From positions 1 through 26,055 of the forward strand of contig JBHEMU010000129.1 in NCBI GenBank assembly GCA_046262415.1: a stretch of DNA of 26,055 bases. Direction: 5' to 3'. The translations under genes were made by a program, and so were the position numbers. Source of the DNA: JACDAS01 sp046262415 (GTDB lineage Bacteria > Actinomycetota > Thermoleophilia > Gaiellales > Gaiellaceae). Below, piece by piece: positions 1 through 7,172 of this stretch. How positions within the stretch are numbered: the first letter of the stretch is position 1; every line of letters starts with the position of its first letter. The notes below the pieces were generated by a model that was not told where the DNA came from, ran no database searches, and saw nothing but the letters and a program-made list of their open reading frames with translations.

Positions 1-1045
1 CGTCGAGGAAGTGCAGGACGACCGCGAGCATCCCGATCACGATCGCCGCGCTCGACAACCACAGCTGGCCCCGCCTCGCTCCGAGGACGATCGCGCCCGC
101 GATGACGACGACGAGGAGCGAGTCGAACAACAGCGGGTACACGGATGCTTGGAAGTCCAGAAACCGGTCCTCGCGACCGTGTTGCGGGAGCAGCGCGGCC
201 AGGAGGACGAGCACGGCCCCGAGGAGCGCGACCAGCGGCTCGAGCAGCTCCACGCCGCGCCGGCGCAGGCACGCCGCGACCGAGGCGACGACCGCGACCA
301 CGCCGGTGGCGAGGAGCACGGCGAGCGGGACGCCGTCGGGGGCCGCACGGCTGGCGTGGGCGTAGCGGAAGCCGAGGACGAGCGTCATGAACGCCGCGAG
401 CGCGAATCCGATCGTTCGCATCGCGCCGTCGACGCGCAGAGGCGCGAGCCAGGGCTGCGCGGCGATGCCAACCGCATAGAGCGCGATGCCGTAGAGGGCG
501 AGCGCGAACGGGACGTAGACGAGGCCGCGGTCGAAGTCGTCGTAGACAACGAGCTCGTGGACGAGCCAGGCCTCGAACGCGACGATGGCGAGCCCGGCGG
601 TCGCCGGGGAGCGGAAGTAGAGGGCAAGGCTGAGTGCGCCGGCGCTCCAGGCGAGAAAAGCCAGCGGGTCGTGGGCCTGCACGTGGTAGGTCTGCCCGAC
701 CAGGAAGAGCGACGCACCGAACAGGACGGCGCCGACCAGGACGAGACCGTGGCCGACGTTCCGGCGGATCCGCCGGACCTCGAGCAGCCAGAACGCCGCG
801 CCGAGCACCGCCACCAGCCCTGCAAGCAGGATCCCGAAGCGGAGCCACCGCGGGATGTCGCTCCAGTTCGCGGCGAAGAAGAGGATGATGCCGGCTCCGA
901 TCGCGGCCGACCCGAGGATCCCGAGTGGGCGTGCTGCGGCTTCACGCCAGTCTGAGCCCGGTCTCGCGGTGGCGATGCCGACGGACCCGCCGGCCACGAG
1001 CAGGAGCACCGCGAGCACCAGGAGCCCGACCTCGAGGACGTCCAC
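1..1045 (-). CDS. DUF2157-type multi-pass membrane protein (3' end outside window)
   Basis: An open frame of 348 codons runs off the left edge, so the C-terminus is missing. It starts with GTG at 1045, chosen because AGGAGAG lies six bases upstream (1052-1058). The product is almost entirely hydrophobic helices. One N-terminal helix is followed by a segment reading GAGIILFFAANWSDIPRWLR and then, about 55 residues later, GQTYHVQAHDP. This pair of motifs is what I know from DUF2157 predicted membrane proteins. The biochemical function of that family is not known. It lies 65 bases downstream of the dioxygenase-like gene on the same strand and could be cotranscribed with it. The family call rests on motif recognition only; the membrane topology is clear from the sequence. 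Confidence 0.72.
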   Translation of the reverse strand, partial: MDVLEVGLLVLAVLLLVAGGSVGIATARPGSDWREAAARPLGILGSAAIGAGIILFFAANWSDIPRWLRFGILLAGLVAVLGAAFWLLEVRRIRRNVGHGLVLVGAVLFGASLFLVGQTYHVQAHDPLAFLAWSAGALSLALYFRSPATAGLAIVAFEAWLVHELVVYDDFDRGLVYVPFALALYGIALYAVGIAAQPWLAPLRVDGAMRTIGFALAAFMTLVLGFRYAHASRAAPDGVPLAVLLATGVVAVVASVAACLRRRGVELLEPLVALLGAVLVLLAALLPQHGREDRFLDFQASVYPLLFDSLLVVVIAGAIVLGARRGQLWLSSAAIVIGMLAVVLHFLD

Positions 1046-1110
1046 TCTGCCCTCTCCTACCCGGGCGGGGGCGTTCTAACCCGCGAGGCGCCCCGGCGCT
1101 GCTCCCGCGG

Positions 1111-1569
1111 TCAGCGCCGCACGAGCACGAGGTCGAAGCGGCCCCGCGTCTGCCCTTCCGTCGGGTAGTACTGCGTGACGAGGGTGCGGAACCCGGCCGC
1201 CGAGACCCGGATGTGGATGTGCCGCGGACGGCCGCCGTACGGCGGCGGGTTGATGCTCTGGAACCGGTACGTCCCCGCGGCGGTGGAGAAGAGCGTCGCG
1301 CGCCAGCGCGGCCCGTACTCGCCGGCTGGGCCGGCGTGCCAGAACTCCACCTTCGCTCGGGCGATCTTGCCGCAGTTCCGGCTGGAACGGACGGTGCCGG
1401 TGAGCACGTGGCCGGTGCCTGTCTTCGCGCGGACGGGCGCGTTCGCGACGTAGAAGGGCCCGAGGCTGTCGGCCCGCGTCGGGGTGCACCTCTTCCCGCC
1501 CTGCGGCCACGCCGGGGCCGCCGCCGTCAGCGCCACCGCTGCGGCGACTGCCAGGATCCTCAGTTCCAC
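1111..1569 (-). CDS. secreted intradiol ring-cleavage dioxygenase-like protein
   Basis: This 152-residue protein begins with an apparent signal peptide (hydrophobic residues 5-20, likely cleavage near AWPQ). The remainder is an intradiol dioxygenase beta-sandwich core. All four expected non-heme Fe(III) ligands can be placed: Tyr85 in EFWHAGPAGEY, Tyr111 in PPPYGG, and His117 and His119 in RPRHIHI. Characterised intradiol enzymes open catechol or protocatechuate rings between the hydroxyls, but most are cytoplasmic and longer than 200 residues. This exported short form belongs to a group whose substrates are mostly unassigned. The GTG start at 1569 overlaps the last ten bases of mqnC, so it is probably translated with the menaquinone genes. 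No SD is separable from mqnC coding sequence. Iron binding is well supported; catechol cleavage is inference. Confidence 0.82.
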   Translation of the reverse strand: MELRILAVAAAVALTAAAPAWPQGGKRCTPTRADSLGPFYVANAPVRAKTGTGHVLTGTVRSSRNCGKIARAKVEFWHAGPAGEYGPRWRATLFSTAAGTYRFQSINPPPYGGRPRHIHIRVSAAGFRTLVTQYYPTEGQTRGRFDLVLVRR

Positions 1570-2648
1570 ACCTTCACCTCGCGATACAGGGTATCGCGCT
1601 GCACGGGGACCTTCCCCAGCGCCCTGATCGTCCGGACGAAGTCCTCGGTCGTCGCGCGATACGTCGTGCCGGCGGCCGAGACGACGTTCTCCTCGATCAT
1701 CACCGAGCCCAGGTCGTCGGCGCCGAACCCAAGCGCGACCTGGCCGATCTTCAGCCCCTGCGTCACCCAGCTCGACTGGATGTGGTCGACGTTGTCCAGG
1801 TAGATCCGGCTGACGGCCTGCGTGAGCAGGTAGTCGAACGCGGTCGGCATCGAGTCGACCGGGACGCTGGCCCCGAGGCGGTTGCCGTCGTTCTGGAACG
1901 TCCACGAGATGAATGCGCGAAAGCCGCGCGTCTCGTCCTGGAGCTCGCGGATCCGGCGCATGTGCTCGACGCGCTCGGGCAGGGTCTCCACGTGGCCGTA
2001 CATCATCGTCGCGGTGGTGGAGATGCCGAGCCGGTGGGCCTCGCGCATGACGCCGAGCCACTCGGAGGTGGTCGTCTTCTTCGGCGCGATCAGCTCGCGT
2101 ACGCGGTCGACCAGCACCTCGCCCCCGCCGCCCGGCAGCGAGTCGAGGCCTGCGTCGCGGAGGCGCGAGAGCGTCCGCGGAATCGTCAGGCGGGAGCGGC
2201 GCGCGATGTGCTGGACCTCGGGCGGCGAGAGCGCGTGCAGGTGCACGCGGTAGCGCGCCTTGATCGAGCGGAAGAGGTCCTCGTAGTAGTCGATGCCGAG
2301 GTCGGGGTGGTGACCCCCCTGCATCAGCAGCCCGGTGCCGCCGATCGCCAGCGTCTCCTCGATCTTCTTGAAGATGACCGCCTTCGGCAGCAGATAGCCC
2401 TCGCGCACGTCGCCGGGGCGGCGGTAGAACGCGCAGAAGTCGCAGTCGGTCACGCAGACGTTCGTGTAGTTGAGGTTGCGGTCGATGATGAAGGTCACGC
2501 GCTCGGGGTCGGTCTTCCGCGCGCGGAGCTCGTCCGCAGCGCGCCCGACGGCGACGAGGTCGCGTGACTCGAGCAGCGTGACCGCGTCGGCGTCCGTGAT
2601 CCGCTCTCCGTCGAGCGCGCGCTCGAGGATCGGCGCCACTGCCGTCAC
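1560..2648 (-). CDS. mqnC: cyclic dehypoxanthine futalosine synthase MqnC (radical SAM)
   Basis: MqnC carries out the radical-SAM cyclisation of dehypoxanthine futalosine to cyclic dehypoxanthine futalosine in the futalosine route to menaquinone. The 362-residue product has the [4Fe-4S]-binding CxxxCxxC at Cys65, Cys69 and Cys72 (NVCVTDCDFCAF). Other family-typical stretches are GLLMQGGHHPDLGIDYYEDL, LPGGGGEVL and MMYGHVET. The C-terminal PVQRDTLYREVKVWN closely resembles the end of MqnE, its paralogue in this window. MqnC rather than MqnE is called because of the QGGHHPDLG segment and the TFQNDGNRLG segment, where MqnE has NGENPHVGF and AFHPENT. GTG at 2648 forms a GTGA overlap with the mqnA stop, which fixes the start. 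Length is normal for the family. Confidence 0.95.
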   Translation of the reverse strand: MTAVAPILERALDGERITDADAVTLLESRDLVAVGRAADELRARKTDPERVTFIIDRNLNYTNVCVTDCDFCAFYRRPGDVREGYLLPKAVIFKKIEETLAIGGTGLLMQGGHHPDLGIDYYEDLFRSIKARYRVHLHALSPPEVQHIARRSRLTIPRTLSRLRDAGLDSLPGGGGEVLVDRVRELIAPKKTTTSEWLGVMREAHRLGISTTATMMYGHVETLPERVEHMRRIRELQDETRGFRAFISWTFQNDGNRLGASVPVDSMPTAFDYLLTQAVSRIYLDNVDHIQSSWVTQGLKIGQVALGFGADDLGSVMIEENVVSAAGTTYRATTEDFVRTIRALGKVPVQRDTLYREVKVWN

Positions 2649-3409
2649 GCGGGTACCGCCTCCGCGTGCACGAAGCGGAGCTCGGGTATCTCGTCGAGCT
2701 CCCCGACGTCGCGGGCCAGCTCGAGGAACGTGTAGAGCCCGGCGCGCTCGCGCGGGCCGAAGCTGTAGCGCAGCTTCTCGAAGTACCGGGCGAGGAAGCC
2801 GGGCGGGTAGCCGTAGCGGGCGCTCGCCTCGTGGGCGAGCCGCTCGGGCTCTGCGCGCGCCAGCCGGACCGAGGCGACCAGCGCGCCCTCGAGCCTGGCG
2901 ACCCCCTCGGGCACCGGCTCCGGCGCGGCCCAGACAGCGAACACCATCGGCAGGCCGGCGCGCTCGAGCCAGAGGCGGCCGAGGTCGTGGTGGGGGGTCG
3001 GATCCTGGAAGGCGCTCCGCAGCGCCGCGTCGCCGATCAGGAGCGTCGCGTCCGCGGGCTCGCCGAGGGGCACGTGCTCGGCCTCCGGCAGAAGCACCTT
3101 CGTCAGCACGACCGAGGTCGCGCTCTCGGGCGTCACGGCGATCGTCCGCACGCGCTCGAGCGGGATGCGGGAGACGAGCTGGATCGAGTCCACCGCGCCC
3201 TCCGAGGAGACGCACAGGCGCGGGAGGAGCCGAAGGCGATCGGCGTTCCGGGCGTACTCGATCGACGAGATCGGAGCCAGATCGAGCTCGCCCGCCAGGA
3301 GGCGCCGGTTCAGCTCCGTCGGCACCCCGGTCACCTCCTCCACCTCGGCGTCGAGCCGGTGGAAGATCGGCGCCATGTTCACGTAGCCGATGCGCCCGAG
3401 CCGGATCAT
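2645..3409 (-). CDS. mqnA: chorismate dehydratase MqnA
   Basis: MqnA removes water from chorismate to give 3-[(1-carboxyvinyl)oxy]benzoate, the first committed step of the futalosine menaquinone pathway. The 254-residue protein has the periplasmic-binding-protein-like fold of the family. It opens with MIRLGRIGYVNMAPIF and continues with LAGELDLAPISSIEYARN and IPLERVRTIAVTPESATSV, where chorismate-contacting residues normally lie. ATG at 3409 is preferred over a GTG 24 bases upstream: CAAGGGG ends eight bases before it and homology begins at this Met. Its stop overlaps the mqnC start by four bases, so the two are translationally coupled. A 208-base gap containing a hairpin separates it from mqnE upstream. 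Confidence 0.95.
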   Translation of the reverse strand: MIRLGRIGYVNMAPIFHRLDAEVEEVTGVPTELNRRLLAGELDLAPISSIEYARNADRLRLLPRLCVSSEGAVDSIQLVSRIPLERVRTIAVTPESATSVVLTKVLLPEAEHVPLGEPADATLLIGDAALRSAFQDPTPHHDLGRLWLERAGLPMVFAVWAAPEPVPEGVARLEGALVASVRLARAEPERLAHEASARYGYPPGFLARYFEKLRYSFGPRERAGLYTFLELARDVGELDEIPELRFVHAEAVPA

Positions 3410-3494
3410 GCGCGTCGCCCCTTGAAAGCACACGCGCGCCCGCGGCTACCGGGGACCCCACTGACCGCGCCCCTGTCGCCGAGCCTAGGCGCGG

Positions 3495-3516
3495 CCGGCG
3501 CACGCGTGTGCGCCGG
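3495..3516. other. perfect 9-bp inverted repeat between mqnE and mqnA
   Basis: CCGGCGCAC and GTGCGCCGG flank a four-base GCGT loop. It sits in the 208-base gap after the mqnE stop, about 86 bases before the mqnA start. There is no T-tract on either strand, so an intrinsic terminator is not demonstrated. A CCTAGG element lies beside it at 3484-3489. The role could be partial termination, mRNA stabilisation or an operator. Confidence 0.4.
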
Positions 3517-3617
3517 GACGTGACGGAGCCGCGACGATCTCCACACAGATACCGACGTTCGGAAAGGGCCCCTGCGACCAGCCACGTCACGGCCGCCCGG
3601 ACGCGCGCCGAGCAGGC

Positions 3618-4724
3618 TCACCACCGCCGCACCTCGTTGTAGAGCGTGTCGCGCTGCACCGGGATCCGACCTGCCGCCCGGACGAAGCGCACGAGCTCCT
3701 CGATCTTCTGCTCGGTCTCCGTGCGGGCGCCCGCGGCGTGGAAGATCTCCTCCCGCACGACGGTGCCCTGCACGTCGTTGGCGCCGAAGTGGAGCGCCAC
3801 CTGCGCCAGCGGCATGCCCATCATGATCCAGTAGGCCTTGATGTTCGGCACGTTGTCGAGCAGGAGCCGCGAGACGGCGATCATCTTCAGGTCGTCCGCC
3901 CCGGTCGTGTGCTTCCACCCGCGGCGCTCGAAGACGGTGTTCTCCGGATGGAACGCGAGCGGGATGAAGGCGAGAAACCCCCCGGTCTCGTCCTGCAGCT
4001 CCCGCAGCCGGAGGAAGTGGTCGACGCGCTCCTCGTACGTCTCGACGTGTCCGTAGAGCATCGTGCAGTGCGTGGGGATGCCGAGCCGGTGCGCGGTGCG
4101 GTGGGTGTGGAACCAGAAGTCTGGGTGCTCCTTGCCGGGCGCGACGAGACGGCGCACGCGGTCGGCAAAGACCTCGGCGCCGCCGCCGGGGAGCGATCCG
4201 AGCCCCGCGTCCTTCAACTCACGCAGCACCTGCTCGTGCGTGAGCCCCGAGAGCGTCGTCATGTGGTGGATCTCGCTCGCCGTGTACAGCTTCAGGTGGA
4301 CGTCGGGCAGCGCCTCGTGCAGCGCCCGCGTCGTGTCGACGTAGAAGTCGAAGCCGACGTGGGGATTCTCGCCGTTGACCATGTGGATCTCGGTGAAGCC
4401 GGTCAGCTCCCGCTGGCGCAGGGCGTCCTCGACGAGCTCGCCCGGAGTGATCGTGTAGGCGCTCGCCTGCCGCTGCGTCGCCGCGAACGCGCAGAACTTG
4501 CACTTGACGCGGCAGACGTTCGTCTGGTTCAGGTACAGGTTCTGGACGAAGTACACCTCGTCGGTGCCGCCGCGCAGGCGTCGGGCCACGTCGGCCAGCT
4601 CTCCGAGGCCGAGCAGGTCGTCGGACTCGAGCAGGGCCACGCCGTCGTCGAAGTCGAGCCTTGCTCCCGCTTCGACCTTCTCGCGGATCGGCTCGAGCGT
4701 GCCGGTGCGCTCCAGGAGGGCCAT
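3618..4724 (-). CDS. mqnE: aminofutalosine synthase MqnE (radical SAM)
   Basis: MqnE joins the MqnA product to adenosine by radical SAM chemistry, giving 6-amino-6-deoxyfutalosine. The 368-residue product carries CxxxCxxC at Cys71, Cys75 and Cys78 (TNVCRVKCKFCAF). It also has EIHMVNGENPHVGFDFY, LPGGGAEVFADRVR, TMLYGHVETYEERV and FIPLAFHPENT, all typical of MqnE rather than MqnC. ATG at 4724 is chosen because homology starts here (MALLERTGTLEPI); the open frame runs further upstream but is unlike the family. A weak GACGGGGC lies just ahead. It is separated from polyprenyl synthase by 169 bases and from mqnA by 208 bases, so it may have its own promoter; two matching near-palindromes occupy its upstream region. 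Confidence 0.95.
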   Translation of the reverse strand: MALLERTGTLEPIREKVEAGARLDFDDGVALLESDDLLGLGELADVARRLRGGTDEVYFVQNLYLNQTNVCRVKCKFCAFAATQRQASAYTITPGELVEDALRQRELTGFTEIHMVNGENPHVGFDFYVDTTRALHEALPDVHLKLYTASEIHHMTTLSGLTHEQVLRELKDAGLGSLPGGGAEVFADRVRRLVAPGKEHPDFWFHTHRTAHRLGIPTHCTMLYGHVETYEERVDHFLRLRELQDETGGFLAFIPLAFHPENTVFERRGWKHTTGADDLKMIAVSRLLLDNVPNIKAYWIMMGMPLAQVALHFGANDVQGTVVREEIFHAAGARTETEQKIEELVRFVRAAGRIPVQRDTLYNEVRRW

Positions 4725-4735
4725 CAGTGCCCCGT

Positions 4736-4751
4736 CCGGTGACGTTGCCGG
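4736..4751. promoter_or_regulatory. candidate operator copy 1 upstream of mqnE
   Basis: CCGGTGACGTTGCCGG is a near-palindrome (CCGG ends, ACGT core) starting 12 bases before the mqnE ATG. An almost identical 17-base copy lies at 4869-4885, differing by one extra A. Its position beside the start would suit a repressor site. No regulator is identified in the window. Confidence 0.35.
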
Positions 4752-4868
4752 ATTTCTGGGTCGCGAGCACCACGCCAGGCTAGGACGCAGGGCGTGTGCA
4801 CAGGGCGGACGCCGGGTACGGGGGCAACCGAGCACGACGCATGGCGCCGCGTGATCGCGGGCCGGAAA

Positions 4869-4885
4869 CCGGTGAACGTTGCCGG
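4869..4885. promoter_or_regulatory. candidate operator copy 2 upstream of mqnE
   Basis: CCGGTGAACGTTGCCGG is a near-palindrome around AACGTT. It matches the copy at 4736-4751 except for one inserted base. It lies just after the polyprenyl synthase stop, about 145 bases upstream of mqnE. Two such copies in one 169-base gap are unlikely to be spacer, but function is inferred. Confidence 0.35.
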
Positions 4886-4893
4886 GCGAGGCA

Positions 4894-5808
4894 CTAGTGC
4901 ACTCGGTCCACGACGGCGTAGGTCAGCGCCTCGAGCTCCTCGCGGCGGAGCTCGCCGTTCAGGCTCGCCCGCGCGCGCTCGGCGTAGTCGGCGGCGACCT
5001 CGCGGGCTCGCTCGAGCGCCCCGGTCGCGGCCACGCGGACGAGGGCCCCGTCGAGCGGCCCGCCGGCCAGTGCCCGGCGGACGACCGCGTCCTCGCGGGC
5101 GGCGTAGATCAGCGGCAGGGTAGGGGTCCCCTCGCGCAGGTCGACGCCGACGATCTTGCCCGTGTCCTCGCTCTCGCCCGAGCAGTCGAGGATGTCGTCG
5201 GTGATCTGGAAGGCGATGCCGAGCGCCGCGCCGAAGGCCCCGAGCTCGGTGCGCTCCGCGCCGCCGCCGAGGAGACAGGCAGCCTCGAAGAGCTTGCCGG
5301 TCTTGAGCGCGCAGCGCTCGAGGTATGCCTCGATCGTCGTGCCGGGTTCATGCGTCTGTCGCCGCTGGAGCGCCTCGCCCCGCGCGAGGCAGAGGGCTGC
5401 GCCCGCGAGCAGCTCGATCTCGCGCGGATCACCCGCGGCGGCGAGCTCGGCGAAGGCGCGCGCGAAGAGGTAGTCGCCGGCGGCCCGGGCCGCGTCGGAC
5501 CCGTGGGCCGACCAGGCTGAGGCGCGGCCGCGGCGGTACTCCGCTCCGTCGATCAGGTCGTCGTGGACGAGAGTCGCCATGTGCACCAGCTCGACCGCCA
5601 CGCCCGCGGCGAGCGGCGGCTTCCGGCCGGGAACGGCCGCGAGGAAGACGAGGAGCGGGCGCAGGCGCTTGCCGCCGGCGGAGAGGGCCTCCGCGCTGAC
5701 GTCCGCGACGAGGCCGCGCCCACGTACCGCCTGCTGCAGGCGCTCCTCGAGCTCGTCGAGGTATGCATCCAGCCCCGGGGTCTCGCGAATCGCGGCCAGC
5801 GTCGTCAC
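4894..5808 (-). CDS. trans-polyprenyl diphosphate synthase (menaquinone side chain)
   Basis: This enzyme condenses isopentenyl diphosphate onto an allylic primer to make the long polyprenyl diphosphate of the menaquinone tail. The 304-residue product has the GGKRLRP substrate-binding motif at about residues 45-51. The first aspartate-rich motif DDLID is at 83-87, preceded by small residues (HMATLVH), as expected for long-chain products. The second motif DDILD is at 204-208. A conserved KTGKLFEAA helix lies between them. GTG at 5808 overlaps the menG stop as GTGA, which fixes the start. The protein is compact for the family, which usually has about 320 residues, but no motif is missing. Chain length cannot be read from sequence alone. 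Its context with menG supports a menaquinone role. Confidence 0.93.
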   Translation of the reverse strand: MTTLAAIRETPGLDAYLDELEERLQQAVRGRGLVADVSAEALSAGGKRLRPLLVFLAAVPGRKPPLAAGVAVELVHMATLVHDDLIDGAEYRRGRASAWSAHGSDAARAAGDYLFARAFAELAAAGDPREIELLAGAALCLARGEALQRRQTHEPGTTIEAYLERCALKTGKLFEAACLLGGGAERTELGAFGAALGIAFQITDDILDCSGESEDTGKIVGVDLREGTPTLPLIYAAREDAVVRRALAGGPLDGALVRVAATGALERAREVAADYAERARASLNGELRREELEALTYAVVDRVH

Positions 5809-6578
5809 GTCGCGGCCGTGCCGGTGTGCAGGGCCACGATCCCGCCCGCGAGCAGCCGGTAGCGGACATCCTCGAAGCCGGCCCGTTGGAGCAGCCGCCG
5901 CAGATCCTCGGGTCCCGGGAAGCGCTTCACGCTCGCCGGCAGGTAGCTGTAGGCGCCGCCGCCGCGGATCAGCTTCCCGGCCAGGGGGATGACGCGGTCG
6001 AACCAGAGCCGGTAGAAGGGCGCGAGTGGGCCGCGCGGGGTCGTGATCTCGAGGATCCCGAGACGCCCGCCGGCGACGAGGACGCGGCGCAGCTCCCCGA
6101 GCGCCCGGTCCAGGTCGGCGACGTTGCGGACGCCGAACCCGACCGTGGTGGCGTCGAAGGAGCCCTCCGCGAACGGGAGCTCGAGCAGGTCGCCGCCGAC
6201 CCACTCGATCGCCTCCGACTTCCGCCGGGCGCGGCGGAGCATCGCCTCCGAGAAGTCGAGGCCGGTGACTCTGCCGCCCGCGGCACGCGCGGCGAGCGCG
6301 AGGTCGCCGGTGCCGCAGCAGGCGTCCAGGACCCGGTCGCCCGGCCGCACCACCGCCGCCGCCGTGAGCCGCCGCCAGCGCTGGTCGAGGCCCGCGGTCA
6401 TGCCGCGGTTCATCACGTCGTAGACCGGGGCGATCCGGTCGAACATCGCGCGCACCTGCTCCGGCGCCAGCGTCCCGGACGCGGCGCTCCTTTCTGAGCC
6501 TTGCGCAGCTCTCGCGGAGCCGCCGCCGTCCCGCGCGGCATGCCTCTCCGGCGATTTCGGGACGCGTAGCGTACTCAC
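5805..6578 (-). CDS. menG: demethylmenaquinone methyltransferase (MenG/UbiE family)
   Basis: This SAM-dependent enzyme methylates demethylmenaquinone, the last step of menaquinone synthesis. The 257-residue product shows the UbiE signature AMFDRIAPVYDVMNRGM at about residues 44-60. SAM motif I, VLDACCGTGDLAL, is at 83-95, followed by DFSEAML, PFAEGSFDATTVGFGVRN and a C-terminal Tyr/Leu-rich UbiE block (AYSYLPASVKRFP). GTG at 6578 overlaps the ubiX stop as GTGA. This start leaves about 40 low-complexity residues before the conserved domain. An internal AAAGGAG lies near codons 28-31 but has no well-spaced ATG or GTG after it, so the upstream start is kept. The gene is coupled to ubiX before it and polyprenyl synthase after it. 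Confidence 0.92.
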   Translation of the reverse strand: MSTLRVPKSPERHAARDGGGSARAAQGSERSAASGTLAPEQVRAMFDRIAPVYDVMNRGMTAGLDQRWRRLTAAAVVRPGDRVLDACCGTGDLALAARAAGGRVTGLDFSEAMLRRARRKSEAIEWVGGDLLELPFAEGSFDATTVGFGVRNVADLDRALGELRRVLVAGGRLGILEITTPRGPLAPFYRLWFDRVIPLAGKLIRGGGAYSYLPASVKRFPGPEDLRRLLQRAGFEDVRYRLLAGGIVALHTGTAAT

Positions 6579-7165
6579 GGCTGCCCCCACCGGGGCACGA
6601 GCGCGTTCTGCAACCCGAGCTGGTCGAGGCAGCGCGCGACGACGAAGTCGACGAGGTCCGCGATCGTCTCGGCTCCGTGGTAGAAGCCGGGCGCCAGGAA
6701 GAGGATCACCGCGCCGGCCTGCTGCAGGCGGAGCATGTTCTCCAGGTGGATCGCAGACAGGGGCGTCTCCCTCGGCATCAGCACCAGTCGCCGGCCCTCC
6801 TTCAGCGCCACGCTGGCCGCCCGGTGGATCAGGTTCGACATCGCGCCCGAGGCGAGCGTGCCCAGCGTCCCCATCGAGCAGGGGCAGATCACGTAGGCGT
6901 CGACCCGGGCCGAGCCGCTCGCGTACGGCGCGCGCCAGTCGTTCGGGTCGTGGATCGTCACGGCGTCCCCCGCGGCCTCGGTCAGCCGGGCCAGCGTCTC
7001 GTCGCGCGAGAGCCGGGCGTCCCCGTACAGCTCCGTGCCGATCACCTCGATCGCCGCGCTCGACGCGCAGACGCCGATCTCGCAGTCGGCCGCCGCCAGT
7101 GCCTGGAGCAGCCGCGCGGCATAGGGCGCTCCGGAGGCGCCGGTTATCCCGAGGAAGACGCGCAC
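6575..7165 (-). CDS. ubiX: UbiX-type flavin prenyltransferase
   Basis: UbiX attaches a dimethylallyl unit to FMN to form prenylated FMN, the cofactor of UbiD decarboxylases. The 196-residue protein starts MRVFLGITGASGAPYAARLL, with the flavin-binding GASG at 9-12. It continues with CPCSMGTLGTLASG and LMPRETPLSAIHLENML, all diagnostic of the family. GTG at 7165 is preferred over an upstream GTG at 7198 because family homology begins exactly here and it lies seven bases after the qcrC stop. The partner decarboxylase is the UbiD-like gene at 9791-11302, on the other side of the three bc-complex genes. In futalosine organisms a UbiX/UbiD pair (MqnM/MqnL naming in the literature) removes the naphthoate carboxylate; that assignment is by context. 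Confidence 0.93.
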   Translation of the reverse strand: MRVFLGITGASGAPYAARLLQALAAADCEIGVCASSAAIEVIGTELYGDARLSRDETLARLTEAAGDAVTIHDPNDWRAPYASGSARVDAYVICPCSMGTLGTLASGAMSNLIHRAASVALKEGRRLVLMPRETPLSAIHLENMLRLQQAGAVILFLAPGFYHGAETIADLVDFVVARCLDQLGLQNALVPRWGQP

Positions 7166-7172
7166 ACGAGGC

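Noticed and set aside
11..955. Long plus-strand frame at the left edge
   Set aside because: It is charged, repetitive and antisense to a clear membrane protein with a good SD; no family resemblance.
1560..3590. A 676-codon frame suggesting an N-terminal extension of mqnC
   Set aside because: The extension is an out-of-frame read of mqnA; the GTG at 2648 overlapping the mqnA stop is the start.
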